64,000 bases of DNA, taken from positions 195,690-259,689 of the forward strand of contig NZ_KB891327.1 of assembly GCF_000373385.1 (NCBI RefSeq), in the 5' to 3' direction. The stretch's first letter is position 1; each line of letters starts with the position of its first letter. The translations under genes were made by a program, and so were the position numbers. The DNA is from Thiobacillus thioparus DSM 505 (GTDB lineage: Bacteria; Pseudomonadota; Gammaproteobacteria; Burkholderiales; Thiobacillaceae). Shown here in pieces: positions 10,601 through 17,063 of the stretch. The notes beneath the pieces were generated by a model. It had not been told where the DNA came from. It worked only from the letters and a program-made list of their open reading frames with translations, and made no database searches.

Positions 10601-11722
10601 ACCGGAGGCGCCACGCTCTCTGCCGCAGCAGGCCTGGGACAGGATGGCGACGGTCACGTGCGGGATCCGGACTACGCCGGATTCGCAGCACGCTATCTGA
10701 TGTCAGGCAGCGCGGCACTGGCCGATTACAAGGCGCCTGCGGACTTCTCCAGCTTGTCCCTGGCCCAGCAGGCCCTGCTTGTTTTCAATAACGAGTTGCT
10801 GATCGGTGCCAGCGAAGGGCAGGCAGGCAAGGGTTACGAGCGCGCCTACGCTGCCATTGCCACGTTGTTCCCCAGCCAGGATGCCGCAGGCGTCCCGCTG
10901 GCCTATCAAGGCGACGTGAATCTGGTGTTCAGCCGTATCACTACCCAGCAGACCGGCGCTATCCAATTGCTCATGCCGGGCGGCAGCCTCAATGTGGGCC
11001 TGGCCAATCCTCCGCCCAGCCTGGCCGACAACAAGGCGCCGTCCGACCTGGGCATCATGACCTTTGCCGGGGGCAATATCCTGGCGATGGCCCGTGACGA
11101 TATCCAGGTGAACCAGTCCAGGGTACTTACCGTGGCCGGGGGTGACATCCTGCTCTGGTCGACCCTGGGCAACGTGGATGCCGGCAAGGGCAAGAAGACG
11201 GCGACCGCCGCCCCGCCGCCCCAGGTCACCTACGATGCCAGCGGCAACCCGACGCTGAATGTGCAGGGCACGGTGAGCGGCAGCGGGATCGGGACGCTCA
11301 AGACCAATCCCAATATTCCCGACGGCAATGTGGTTCTGGCCGCACCCTCAGGAGTCGTGGATGCGGGCGATGCGGGTATCCGCTCCTCCGGCAATCTGCT
11401 GATCGCAGCCCAGCAGGTTCTGAATAGCGGAAATATCCAAGTGGGCGGCAATGTCGTCGGTACGCCCGCATCGAGCAGCGGCTTGGGGGCCGGTTTGAGC
11501 GGTCTCGGCAATCTGTCTCCGAATGGCCAGTCGGCGGAGGAGACCAACCGGTCGATGCGGGACGGTTCAGCGAATTCGGCGGAACAGATGCAAAAGGTCC
11601 AGGACGCCCTTGCCAATTTCAAGCCTTCGCTTATCAGCGTGGAGGTGCTGGGTTTTGGCGGGGAGGCTGAACGCTGTCCGGATGGCGATATCGCATGTGC
11701 CAAAAAGAAAGGAGGCAGCTGA
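1607..11722 (+). CDS. Giant TpsA exoprotein with filamentous-haemagglutinin N-terminal domain
   Basis: A 3371-residue secreted surface protein. After a signal region (residues 1-31) comes a TPS/haemagglutination-activity domain, about residues 45-160, with the hallmark NQNGILF segment and SVQFVQP. The body is a long run of short beta-helix-like units rich in G, S, D, N and A, with recurring IDVSGG and GSISL patterns. Cysteines stand out at only two places: C38/C43 near the start and C3357/C3364 at the end (CX6C followed by AKKKGGS). I noticed none in the long middle. The paired C-terminal cysteines resemble the anchor of Haemophilus HMW1. The gene starts inside the end of tpsB and is followed 126 bases on by exbB. 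The frame is uninterrupted over 10.1 kb, so it is probably under selection. Adhesin or biofilm function is an inference. Confidence 0.9.
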   Translation: MNSKQRTPLHRFAAYGMSVWVGIATPLVQAAGMLPVPCAGGVCGTNPNPTPWIGQGSGSLSVTPDGSHMVIQQNTGKAIFNWAGFNIGAGNSVQFVQPNAAASVLNRIWDANPTTIQGQLSANGQIFLLNQNGILFAAGAQVDTRSLVASSLDINDNVYLNGLIANLNSNPQFAPFSGASVAGFVRVEAGATLTTGSGGSVMLFAPTVENNGVIHTPDGQILLAAGSKVYLAPSGDPNLRGLLVAVDNPGTSAAAPGTSTASNLDLGQLIAERGNVTLAGLAVNQKGRITATTSVSTNGSVYLKAGDTAQFNASLSNPYPVTRGGTLVLGAKSVTEVLPDDDDTQTIVDSANMNVSKVNALAQNIVMEGDGTSGALIRAPGGDVTLSARRLDGTSTGIGDYTSTALPDNLKSYPNPPANTAAKAGTRIEMQAGSRIDVSGMSDVELAMERNVLQVQLRGDELKDAPLQRDGFLRGKTVAVDIRDLDENGRIPLADLSGYKNQIARTAKERLTTGGNVKLQSEGDVVIRSGASIDVSGGSVRYRDGYVYTSQLVSQSGKTYDISEAPVDEVYVGFANEKLISGDKWLDDQSIKAMGKFEAGYVEGKDAGTVQIVAHDLSLSAGVLHGATTAGPYQRNAASRPRGGQLILGDTSYQVALDGQKEYDFKLPGITFYSGGTPGTDGNVWISTDLFDAGFDRLAVYSNGTITVPVGTSLATLSGGSLYLGSTKRIDVQGNLITPGGAITLKTFQPFSGLDGDVTLGAHTLLSAAGTWTNDSLPDADRSAAAQADAGSISIEGYGDLDLATGSVLDVSGGAWVKQDGSVEKGNAGSISLAVKSLDASQTASNRITLGSELRGFALGKGGSLKIRAAKALIGNSGTSLPSGWGAETLVLDPGVFTRGGFTDYSVEGYDALTVAANTLIRPDYAGWQLKNSALAQSSGSSMKDLANEVVLPWQLRAPMKLALKSGNNFANSGGVQFGRLAVGAGAVIDVGPQGSIDLSAGNLLTVDGSLTAAAGSISLALAQVGDWYRDNRAIWVGSHARLDVSGIAKLLPSTTGLREGEVLQGGTISLSAGTGTLEGRNYTGAGNVVIQARTDGQATLDVSGTKATLDLATQAGNATTVKATEVASDAGSVVITATEGILLDDGVMAGKSGGDGAAGGRFSAAIWKDRSAGTPGRGYPTLYGDRQMILSQTGDYVPAGLTPGAAIDHAVYGGKAYIPVGGLVSGGFDSVAFKSENQIAFSGPVNLGVKRQITLDAPALAGGTGDVSLSAAYVRAGNLDPLFQSNVPTATSGTAHLDVAAKMLDLEGNFALKGFRSAAFEADQDIRFNAVAISGTPTYTGSLSAAGNLVFKSAQAYPTTLSTFKVSTPGDVTFTGNGQAAPLPLSAGGRLSVEAANIFQNGVLRAPLGSLSLTAGNTIRLGDGSLTSVLAAGALLPLGQTTSDGSEWVYQLDNYTLILDAPPEKAIRLDAPDIQVGATAGLDLSGGGDLYAYEFLPGPGGSRDILAEPGVYAVIPGYDAGYAPRDIQNSDSTLQAGASIYLSGGGGLSAGVYTLLPAHYALMPGAYLVKAVSGYQDMLPRQNRALTDGAALVAGRAQVSGTDIAAGRSQGYLVASGDVVRAYSSFIESRANAFFTQAAQDAGSARPRLPEDAGLLSLRATQLTMNAAPRFDVGAGGRGGMLDIASSAIAIVDDVAGVPSAYLGLSAEMLNSFNVESLLIGGTRSVSASGYDVDVNAADVRLLNSADHVLKAGEVMLASRDTLTLGSGTSDGRDGYIESQGALTDAPGEITLNGDGAFLRVAQSSLPILSRGTTTGSAGTLTLHEGAKLTGDSILLDATRDNLIASTAVFNSPAISVASSRVSFGAVPVGQDGLKVTSGLLAQLRQARDLRLRTYSTMDFYDGASVDLTEGATAPAGLTLDAPALVVHTDEDVVFQANSLALGNTSGPYSGSAAPMSGSLSLRAERYVDAAGTVAKGTGRITMGDGQVALQGGRAYALAASDGIMTSGKGRLDASGDLTLETPHLVADTGTVYDIQSNAALNVVRSTTPNPAAPADTLGGRLGLKGDTVYVDTQIDALAGHIDIEATGGAAGADNLVLANGAQVNAAGYAKAFGTETAYADGGQIELRATRGNVALDNGARVSVAGAGEGDAGSLTIRAIDGTAKLDGDLDGGADTAHGALGGRFALDLAGLGDFSGLLSKLGAGKFSESVSVHLRGSGTAGSIAMAAGDTLTSHDVLLVSDQGDIRLAGVIDSTGARGGSVQAYAADDVALLSGAQLNAYATRSEAQYAGSSGDGGKVTLGTVGGHIDIQSGSAIDVSAHGSFAEGGNVVLRAPRNSAGTDMAIVRLDGSIMGANEVVAEGFESYARNSLSASDVAVNSAIYNDANAFMANAATIAARLGKTGDPAFHVRPGVEVDSTGDLTLNGDLGLQALHIAGESGVLSLRAVGDLILNGSISDGFNGTTASATQNGGDSWSYRLASGADAGSSNPLAVRDKADLAGKGNFTLAAGKMVRTGTGDIDIAVGGDLTLKSTSATQVAVIYTAGVPVDTTGYAIPSGTPKAVFPDRGGDLAIQVGGDVTAEVSGTSNKNQQQLITDWLARKVNAGSTFWWPDFSAFRQGVGALGGGNVRIAAGGDIVNLGTVVPVSGKTNTTSGAMDVRGGGDLTVVAGGDIRGGVFQVGSGQGRIQAGGAIREGRTVSGVPIYPYLALEQGGYDVSAHGNVTIASVFDPTALYRTGFSGTPYFYDYAPGSKVGVQSLVGDVRFDNNNSNLTLLKNAFFPTFTAGGVTALSGYPGQVAAAALSGGIAIANNMVLFPDAQGNLQLLAQKGITLEQGSEVYLSDFDPALIPGALNAGTSTVGLDQYQQFSASISKHATPLLHGADSRSAYLYSLMGDVDLAGYFVSTKQTTIDAGRDIVFRSIAYVQNNADDHQSSFRAGRDIVSPSVRNVTNGLASNNAELQVGGPGYGEFFAGRNIDLGNSAGISSYGNLKNQALPTGGATLSAAAGLGQDGDGHVRDPDYAGFAARYLMSGSAALADYKAPADFSSLSLAQQALLVFNNELLIGASEGQAGKGYERAYAAIATLFPSQDAAGVPLAYQGDVNLVFSRITTQQTGAIQLLMPGGSLNVGLANPPPSLADNKAPSDLGIMTFAGGNILAMARDDIQVNQSRVLTVAGGDILLWSTLGNVDAGKGKKTATAAPPPQVTYDASGNPTLNVQGTVSGSGIGTLKTNPNIPDGNVVLAAPSGVVDAGDAGIRSSGNLLIAAQQVLNSGNIQVGGNVVGTPASSSGLGAGLSGLGNLSPNGQSAEETNRSMRDGSANSAEQMQKVQDALANFKPSLISVEVLGFGGEAERCPDGDIACAKKKGGS

Positions 11723-11848
11723 GACACATCCTGTGTGTCGTCCTGATATGTGCCGTTCGGCTCATGCCGATGTGCCACATGTTCATGGCCGTGCAACAGT
11801 CGGCCTACACAATCAATGACTTTGTAAACATCTCGAAGACATTGAGAC

Positions 11849-13600
11849 ATGATCCGATTTTTGTTTCCCCTGCTGTTGATGTTGGCGGCCGCCCCGGCCC
11901 ATGCGTGGTGGAACGGCGATTGGTCTGCGCGCAAGGCAATCACGATCAATACGGCCGATTCTGGCGCCGCCGTGAAGGAGGCGCAGGCCAATGTGCCGGT
12001 ATTGATCCGCCTGCACACGGGGAATTTCGACTTTCTGAGCGCGAATCCCAATGGCTCCGATCTGCGCTTCGTCGCGGGCGACGACAAGACGCCGCTGAAT
12101 TTCCAGATCGAGAAATTTGACAGCACGGCCGAGCAGGCCCTGATCTGGGTGCAGGTTCCCAAGGTGGAAGGCGGCAAGGACAAGCAGCAGGTCTGGCTGT
12201 ATTACGGCAACGAAGGCGCGCCTGCGGTTGGCGACGGCAAAGCGGTCTACGATCCCAGCTTCATGCTGGTCCAGCACTACGCGGAAGCCAGCGGCGCGCC
12301 ACAGGACAGCACAGCGGCGGCGATCCCATCTGGAGCATTCAACGGCACGCGCACACCGGGCGGTGCGATCGGCGGAGCCGTCAAGTTCGACGGGACGCAA
12401 ACGCTCGATATTCCCGCCGCACCGAAACTGGTCTATGGGGCGGCGGGCGGTATGACAGTCTCGCTCTGGATCAAGCCGGACACGGCCGGCCAGACGGTCG
12501 AACTGCTGCACGCCGGGCAGACGCTGACGCTGGCACTGGAAGGCGGCAAGCTAGTCGCCCGTTCGGGCAGTGTCACGGTGACCGGACCGGATGTCTCCGC
12601 AACAGGCTGGAGCCAGGTGTCGGCGACCCTGAGCGACAAGCTTCGTGTGTATCTCAATGGCGCGATGGCAGGCGAGGCCGAAGTGGTGGCATCCGATGCG
12701 GCACTGGAGCTGAAACTAGGCGCGGGCTTCAAGGGCGAGATCGATGAGCTGGAAGTGTCCAACGTTGCACGCAGCGCGGACTGGCTGCGCCTGGCCGCGA
12801 TGACGCAAGGCCCGGACAGCGACAAGGTGGTGCAGGCGGGTGAGGAGGAGAGCGAGGGCGGCGGCGATGCATCCTACTTCGGCGTGATCCTGAAGAGCGT
12901 GACGCTGGATGGCTGGGTGGTGATCGCCGTGCTGATGGTGATGCTGGGCATCAGCGTCCTGGTGATGGCGTCGAAGGCGCTGCTGGTGAGCAGGATCACC
13001 CGGGCGAACAAGGAATTCCTGGAAGCCTTCCATGACCTGAAGGCGCAGGACACCGCCAGGCTGGATGCCGACGACGACCCGGCGGATGCAGATCTGAAGG
13101 GAAGCGGCATGGCGGAGATCCTGTTCGGCCACCACGACCATCACCAGAACTCGACCCTGTACCGCATCTACCACGCAGGCATCCAGCAGGTGAAGAACCG
13201 CATGGGCAAGCGCGCCGGCGTGGAGTTGTCGCCGCAGGCGCTCGACGTGGTGAAGGCCAGCCTCGACGCCACGGTGGTACGCGAGAACCAGAAGCTCAAC
13301 AGCCTGATGGTGCTGCTCACCATCGCGATTTCCGGCGGCCCGTTCCTGGGCCTGCTCGGCACCGTGGTGGGCGTGATGATTACCTTCGCCGCGATCGCCG
13401 CCACCGGCGACGTCAACGTCGCGGCGATCGCGCCCGGCATCGCCGCCGCGCTGGTCGCCACCGTGGCCGGTTTGGCGGTCGCGATCCCGGCGCTGTTCGG
13501 CTACAACTACCTCGGCTCGCGCATCAAGGCGATCAGCGCCGACATGCACGTGTTCGTGGACGAGTACATCGCCCGCATCGCTGAAACCTACAGCCGATAG
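11849..13600 (+). CDS. ExbB/TolQ/MotA-family proton channel with DUF2341 and LamG-like ectodomain
   Basis: Inner-membrane proton-channel subunit with an unusually long periplasmic front half. Residues 1-19 are a signal peptide ending AHA. Residues about 45-130 resemble DUF2341 (LRFVAGDDKTPLNFQIE, QVWLYYGN). Residues 150-310 resemble a LamG/concanavalin-type domain (VKFDGTQTLDIP, MTVSLWIKP, RVYLNGAMAGEAE, GEIDELEVSN). A membrane helix follows near 356-376, then a cytoplasmic linker. The MotA/TolQ/ExbB core lies at about 480-565 with GPFLGLLGTVVGVMITF and AALVATVAGLAVAIPA. At 583 aa it is more than twice the length of classical ExbB (about 240). exbD follows after 9 bases and a TonB-like gene after that. 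The ectodomain is probably a carbohydrate- or protein-binding module; its ligand is unknown. Confidence 0.85.
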   Translation: MIRFLFPLLLMLAAAPAHAWWNGDWSARKAITINTADSGAAVKEAQANVPVLIRLHTGNFDFLSANPNGSDLRFVAGDDKTPLNFQIEKFDSTAEQALIWVQVPKVEGGKDKQQVWLYYGNEGAPAVGDGKAVYDPSFMLVQHYAEASGAPQDSTAAAIPSGAFNGTRTPGGAIGGAVKFDGTQTLDIPAAPKLVYGAAGGMTVSLWIKPDTAGQTVELLHAGQTLTLALEGGKLVARSGSVTVTGPDVSATGWSQVSATLSDKLRVYLNGAMAGEAEVVASDAALELKLGAGFKGEIDELEVSNVARSADWLRLAAMTQGPDSDKVVQAGEEESEGGGDASYFGVILKSVTLDGWVVIAVLMVMLGISVLVMASKALLVSRITRANKEFLEAFHDLKAQDTARLDADDDPADADLKGSGMAEILFGHHDHHQNSTLYRIYHAGIQQVKNRMGKRAGVELSPQALDVVKASLDATVVRENQKLNSLMVLLTIAISGGPFLGLLGTVVGVMITFAAIAATGDVNVAAIAPGIAAALVATVAGLAVAIPALFGYNYLGSRIKAISADMHVFVDEYIARIAETYSR

Positions 13601-13609
13601 GGGACGGAC

Positions 13610-14017
13610 ATGGCCGAGATCCGAGAAGACAACGAACCGTTCGACGACATCAACATCACGCCCATGCTCGATCTGGCGTACGTGCTGCTGGTCATTTTCA
13701 TCATCATGACGACCGCCTCCGTGCAGGGCATCAAGGTCAACCTGCCTAAGGCCAGCAACACGCCGAGTCTCGCCAAGCCAAAGACCAAGTCGGTCACCAT
13801 CGACGCCAGCGGACAGATCTACCTCGACACCTATCCCGTCAGCATGGCCGAGCTGGAAAGCCGCCTGAAGAGCTTCAAGGCGATCACGCCCGACCTGCCG
13901 GTGGTGATCAAGGGCGACTCGAAGATCGCATATGAAAAAGTGATCGACGTGATGGATTTGTGCGGGCGTCTCGACATCACCCAACTCGGCCTGGTGACGG
14001 CCAAGCAGCCGAAGTAA
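13610..14017 (+). CDS. exbD: ExbD/TolR-family biopolymer transport protein
   Basis: Partner of the upstream ExbB in a proton-driven energy-transfer complex. The protein has 135 aa. A short cytoplasmic stretch precedes one membrane helix at about residues 18-40, which carries the conserved proton-carrying aspartate (D21 in ITPMLDLAYVLLVIF). The remainder is a periplasmic ExbD/TolR fold (KSVTIDASGQIYLD, ITPDLPVVIKGDSKIAYEKVIDVMDLC). A ribosome site (AGGGGA) precedes the ATG. It lies 9 bases after exbB and 2 bases before the TonB-like gene, so the three genes are almost certainly one transcription unit. Confidence 0.92.
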   Translation: MAEIREDNEPFDDINITPMLDLAYVLLVIFIIMTTASVQGIKVNLPKASNTPSLAKPKTKSVTIDASGQIYLDTYPVSMAELESRLKSFKAITPDLPVVIKGDSKIAYEKVIDVMDLCGRLDITQLGLVTAKQPK

Positions 14018-14019
14018 CG

Positions 14020-14664
14020 ATGCCTGATCACAAGCGATCCTTGCGCAGCCGGCTGCCGCTCATCGGCGGTTTGCTGTTCATGGCGCTGTTCACGGCGGGC
14101 GTGATCTGGGTCGTGATGGGTTTCATCCAGGATTCTGGCAAACCAGAAAGACCGAAGATCCAGACCATTTCCCTGGTCAAGCCGCCGCCGCCCAAGCCGC
14201 CGGAAGAAAAACCGCCCGAGCCTCAGAAGATCGACAAGCCGAAGGAAGAGGTCAAGCTTGACCAGCCGCAGCCGCCCCAGCCCGAGGCACCGCCGCCGCC
14301 TCCCGGCGGCATACCAGATGGCCCGGCAGGCGGGATGGCGACCGATCTGGCCGCCGGCAGCGGGATCGGAATCGGTGGTGGCGGCGAACGGGACGAACGG
14401 CGCAGCTGGTATTCGAACATGATTTCGCGCCAGCTCGAGGACGAACTGAGACGCGCAAAGCGCCTGCAGGGCAAGGACTACCGAGTGGTTGCGCAGATAT
14501 GGTTCAACTCGTCCGGGGGCGTCAGCCGGGTGCAGCTCGATCAGGGCACGGGCGACAGTGCGTTGGACGAAGCGCTGCGCCAGGAAATCCTGCAGACGAG
14601 CCTGCGCGACCCCTTGCCGGACGACATTCCGCAGCCGGTCCGACTGCGTGTGGTATCGCGCTGA
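14020..14664 (+). CDS. TonB-like energy transducer
   Basis: A 214-aa inner-membrane protein linking ExbBD to an outer-membrane partner. One N-terminal membrane helix (about residues 13-36) is followed by a proline-rich spacer (residues 45-105, PPPPKPPEEKPPEPQ) and a Gly-rich stretch. The C-terminal TonB/TolA-like domain, about 135-214, contains YRVVAQIWFNSSGGVSRVQL and ends VRLRVVSR. The ATG at 14020 is chosen because it sits 2 bases after the exbD stop and begins a normal basic N-terminus; longer in-frame starts run inside exbD. No TonB-dependent receptor lies nearby, so the partner may be TpsB, the downstream porin, or something encoded elsewhere. Confidence 0.85.
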   Translation: MPDHKRSLRSRLPLIGGLLFMALFTAGVIWVVMGFIQDSGKPERPKIQTISLVKPPPPKPPEEKPPEPQKIDKPKEEVKLDQPQPPQPEAPPPPPGGIPDGPAGGMATDLAAGSGIGIGGGGERDERRSWYSNMISRQLEDELRRAKRLQGKDYRVVAQIWFNSSGGVSRVQLDQGTGDSALDEALRQEILQTSLRDPLPDDIPQPVRLRVVSR

Positions 14665-14706
14665 ACATCCGATTTATGAACCCCCAAGTCCGCTAACCCC
14701 ATCATC

Positions 14707-16254
14707 ATGAAAACCCATTACATCAAGCCTCTGGTCATGGCACTCAGCCTTTTTTCTGCCATGCCCGTTCAGGCCGCCAACGAACGTCAGGAACTGGAGA
14801 CGCTGCGCGCAACGACGCTGGCCCTCGTGGATGCACTGGTGAAGCAGGGCGTGCTGAGTGCCGAGGTGGCGCAGGACCTGATCAAGCAGGCCGAGAAGAA
14901 AGGCCAGGAACAGGCCGAGGCAAGCGCCAAGGCCGAAGCTGCATCGGGTGTGGTACGCGTACCTTACATCCCCGAAGTGGTGAAACGCGAAATCAGCGAG
15001 CAGATCCGTCAGGAAGTGGTGGCGCAGGCCAAGACCGAGCACTGGGGCGACGTCAACGCGGTACCGGAGTGGGTGGAGCGACTGAAGTGGGAAGGCGATA
15101 TCCGGCTGCGTTTCCAGGATGACCTGTACGCCAAAGGCAATGACATTCCCAACAGCTTCGCGGGTTATGGCATCAACCTCAACAATACCTCGGAGACCCG
15201 GGAGCGTCTTCGCCTGCGGGCGCGCCTGGGCCTGCTGGCCAAGATCACGGATAACGTCTCGGCAGGATTCAGGATCACGACTGGCGACACCTCGGACCCC
15301 GTGTCCACCAACCAGACCCTGGGTACGACCTTCAACAAATATTCCCTGGTGCTGGACCGGGCCTATGCCAAGGTGACGCCCTGGGAATGGTTGAGCGTGA
15401 GCGGCGGCCGCATTCCCCATCCTTTTTTCAGTACGGACCTGGTCTGGGACGACGACGTGAACTTCGAAGGTGCTGCCGCCAGCTTCACGCCATGGTCAAG
15501 AGAAAACTGGGATTGGAAGCCTTTCGCGACCATCGGCGCCTTCCCGCTGCAGTCAGTAGAGTCGTCGCCGACCAATCTGGCCAAAAACAAATGGCTCTAT
15601 GCGGCACAACTGGGACTGAACTGGCGTGCAGGCCCGGATACCCGATGGCGCTTCGGTCTGGCCTACTACGACTATCGCAATATCAAGGGCATCCCCAACA
15701 CGGATCCTTTCCAGCCCCATTTATATGATGCGACCGCGCCCGGCTATCGCCAGAAGGGCAATTCCCTGTTCGACATCAGCCTGGGAGGGACGGGAACCTG
15801 GGCACTGGCTGCCGATTATCAATTGGCCAACCTGACGGCGATGGTCGACCTGGCCCAGTTCGAACCGGTGCATGTGATCCTGACGGGCGATGTGGTCAAG
15901 AACATAGGCTATGACAGCGCCGAAGTACAACAGCGCATGGGGGCAGGGTATCAGGCCCGGACCCTGGGCTGGAACACCAAGCTCACGGTGGGCATGCCGA
16001 AGGTCGATAAGGAAGGGGATTGGCAAGCCTTCCTGGGATACCGCAATCTTCAACGGGATGCCACGCTGGACGCATTCACCGACTCTGATTTCAATCTGGG
16101 CGGGACCAACAGCAAGGGGTTTTATCTTGGCGGCCTGTACGGGATCGATCGCAATTCCTGGCTGGGGGTGAAGTGGCTGTCCGCCGACTCGATCGACGGC
16201 CCGCTGTCCTTTGGCGTGGATGTTCTGCAAGTGGACTTCAATGCCAAGTTCTAA
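14707..16254 (+). CDS. Putative outer-membrane porin (Porin_5 type) with N-terminal coiled coil
   Basis: A 515-aa protein. Residues 1-24 are a signal peptide ending VQA. Residues 25-80 form a charged helical segment (ERQELETLRATTLALVDAL, then EKKGQEQAEASAKAEA) that could trimerise or contact peptidoglycan. From about residue 115 it is a beta-barrel with alternating aromatic residues (WEGDIRLRFQDDLY, RLRLRARLGLLAKI) and a terminal Phe (VDFNAKF). The arrangement matches the putative-porin family PF16930. It follows the TonB-like gene by 42 bases, and its last 14 bases overlap the ankyrin gene. Its inclusion in a TPS/ExbBD-TonB cassette suggests a role in the same envelope machine; the solute is unknown. 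Confidence 0.8.
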   Translation: MKTHYIKPLVMALSLFSAMPVQAANERQELETLRATTLALVDALVKQGVLSAEVAQDLIKQAEKKGQEQAEASAKAEAASGVVRVPYIPEVVKREISEQIRQEVVAQAKTEHWGDVNAVPEWVERLKWEGDIRLRFQDDLYAKGNDIPNSFAGYGINLNNTSETRERLRLRARLGLLAKITDNVSAGFRITTGDTSDPVSTNQTLGTTFNKYSLVLDRAYAKVTPWEWLSVSGGRIPHPFFSTDLVWDDDVNFEGAAASFTPWSRENWDWKPFATIGAFPLQSVESSPTNLAKNKWLYAAQLGLNWRAGPDTRWRFGLAYYDYRNIKGIPNTDPFQPHLYDATAPGYRQKGNSLFDISLGGTGTWALAADYQLANLTAMVDLAQFEPVHVILTGDVVKNIGYDSAEVQQRMGAGYQARTLGWNTKLTVGMPKVDKEGDWQAFLGYRNLQRDATLDAFTDSDFNLGGTNSKGFYLGGLYGIDRNSWLGVKWLSADSIDGPLSFGVDVLQVDFNAKF

Positions 16255-17017
16255 GGCACGGCGTTGGCTGTTGATCCTGCCTGCGCTGACAGCATTGTCG
16301 GCCCACGCCTTCGACATGGAACGTGACACCTGGCTGTTGCCGGAAGATAACGCCGTGGCTAATACTTCGCGCCAGGATCCCCTGGAGTTTGCGCGGATCA
16401 AGGCCGACGGCAATGATCAGGAGCCGGAGTATGCCCAGGACGATCAGGCCAGGTTGATTGCCGCTGCCGGTGGGAATGATTTCAAAGCCGTGTCGCTATT
16501 ACTGGCCAAAGGTGTTAATCCCAACCTCAGCGCCGACCGTTGGGGGGATCGGGCGCTCCCCCGTGCCGTGGCCAACGGCAATGTGGAGATGGTGCGCATC
16601 CTGCTGGAGGCGGGCGCCGACCCGGATCTGAAGGGGCGCGGCTTTACTCCCCTAGGCATGTCCGCCCTGCAAGGACACGTCCGGATCGTTCGCCTGCTGC
16701 TGAAGGCCGGCGCGGACGTCGACAGGAAAAGCAATGACGGCAATACGCCCATCATCGCGGCCACGCTCATGCACCGGACCGACGTGGTGCGGGAACTGCT
16801 GGCCTATCACCCCGACATGACGATCTGGAACCGGGAGGGCCGGGTGAGCCTGGGCATTGCGGTCGAACAGGGCGACAAGGCCATCGTCACGATGATGCTG
16901 GCAGCCGGCGTGGACCCCAATCTCATGGATCGCAATGGCAACCGGCCACTGTTCTGGGCGGGCGACCGTCAGGACATCGCCACCATGCTGGTGGCGCGCG
17001 GGGGGACCTCGTTTTGA
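16241..17017 (+). CDS. Secreted ankyrin-repeat protein
   Basis: A 258-aa protein. Residues 1-23 look like a signal peptide ending AHA, so the protein is probably periplasmic. Five to six ankyrin repeats cover about residues 68-250, recognisable by NVEMVRILLEAGADPDLKG, GFTPLGMSALQGH and VRIVRLLLKAGADVDRKS. Ankyrin repeats mediate protein contacts. The start at 16241 lies inside the last 14 bases of the porin gene and gives a proper basic-then-hydrophobic signal sequence; an earlier in-frame ATG would add ten residues inside the porin. The overlap suggests translational coupling to the porin. Function unknown; a scaffold for the envelope complex is an inference. Confidence 0.85.
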   Translation: MPSSKARRWLLILPALTALSAHAFDMERDTWLLPEDNAVANTSRQDPLEFARIKADGNDQEPEYAQDDQARLIAAAGGNDFKAVSLLLAKGVNPNLSADRWGDRALPRAVANGNVEMVRILLEAGADPDLKGRGFTPLGMSALQGHVRIVRLLLKAGADVDRKSNDGNTPIIAATLMHRTDVVRELLAYHPDMTIWNREGRVSLGIAVEQGDKAIVTMMLAAGVDPNLMDRNGNRPLFWAGDRQDIATMLVARGGTSF

Positions 17018-17063
17018 GGCGCATAAGCCACGACCTGTCTTTTCTTGTTCGGGGAATCAATCC

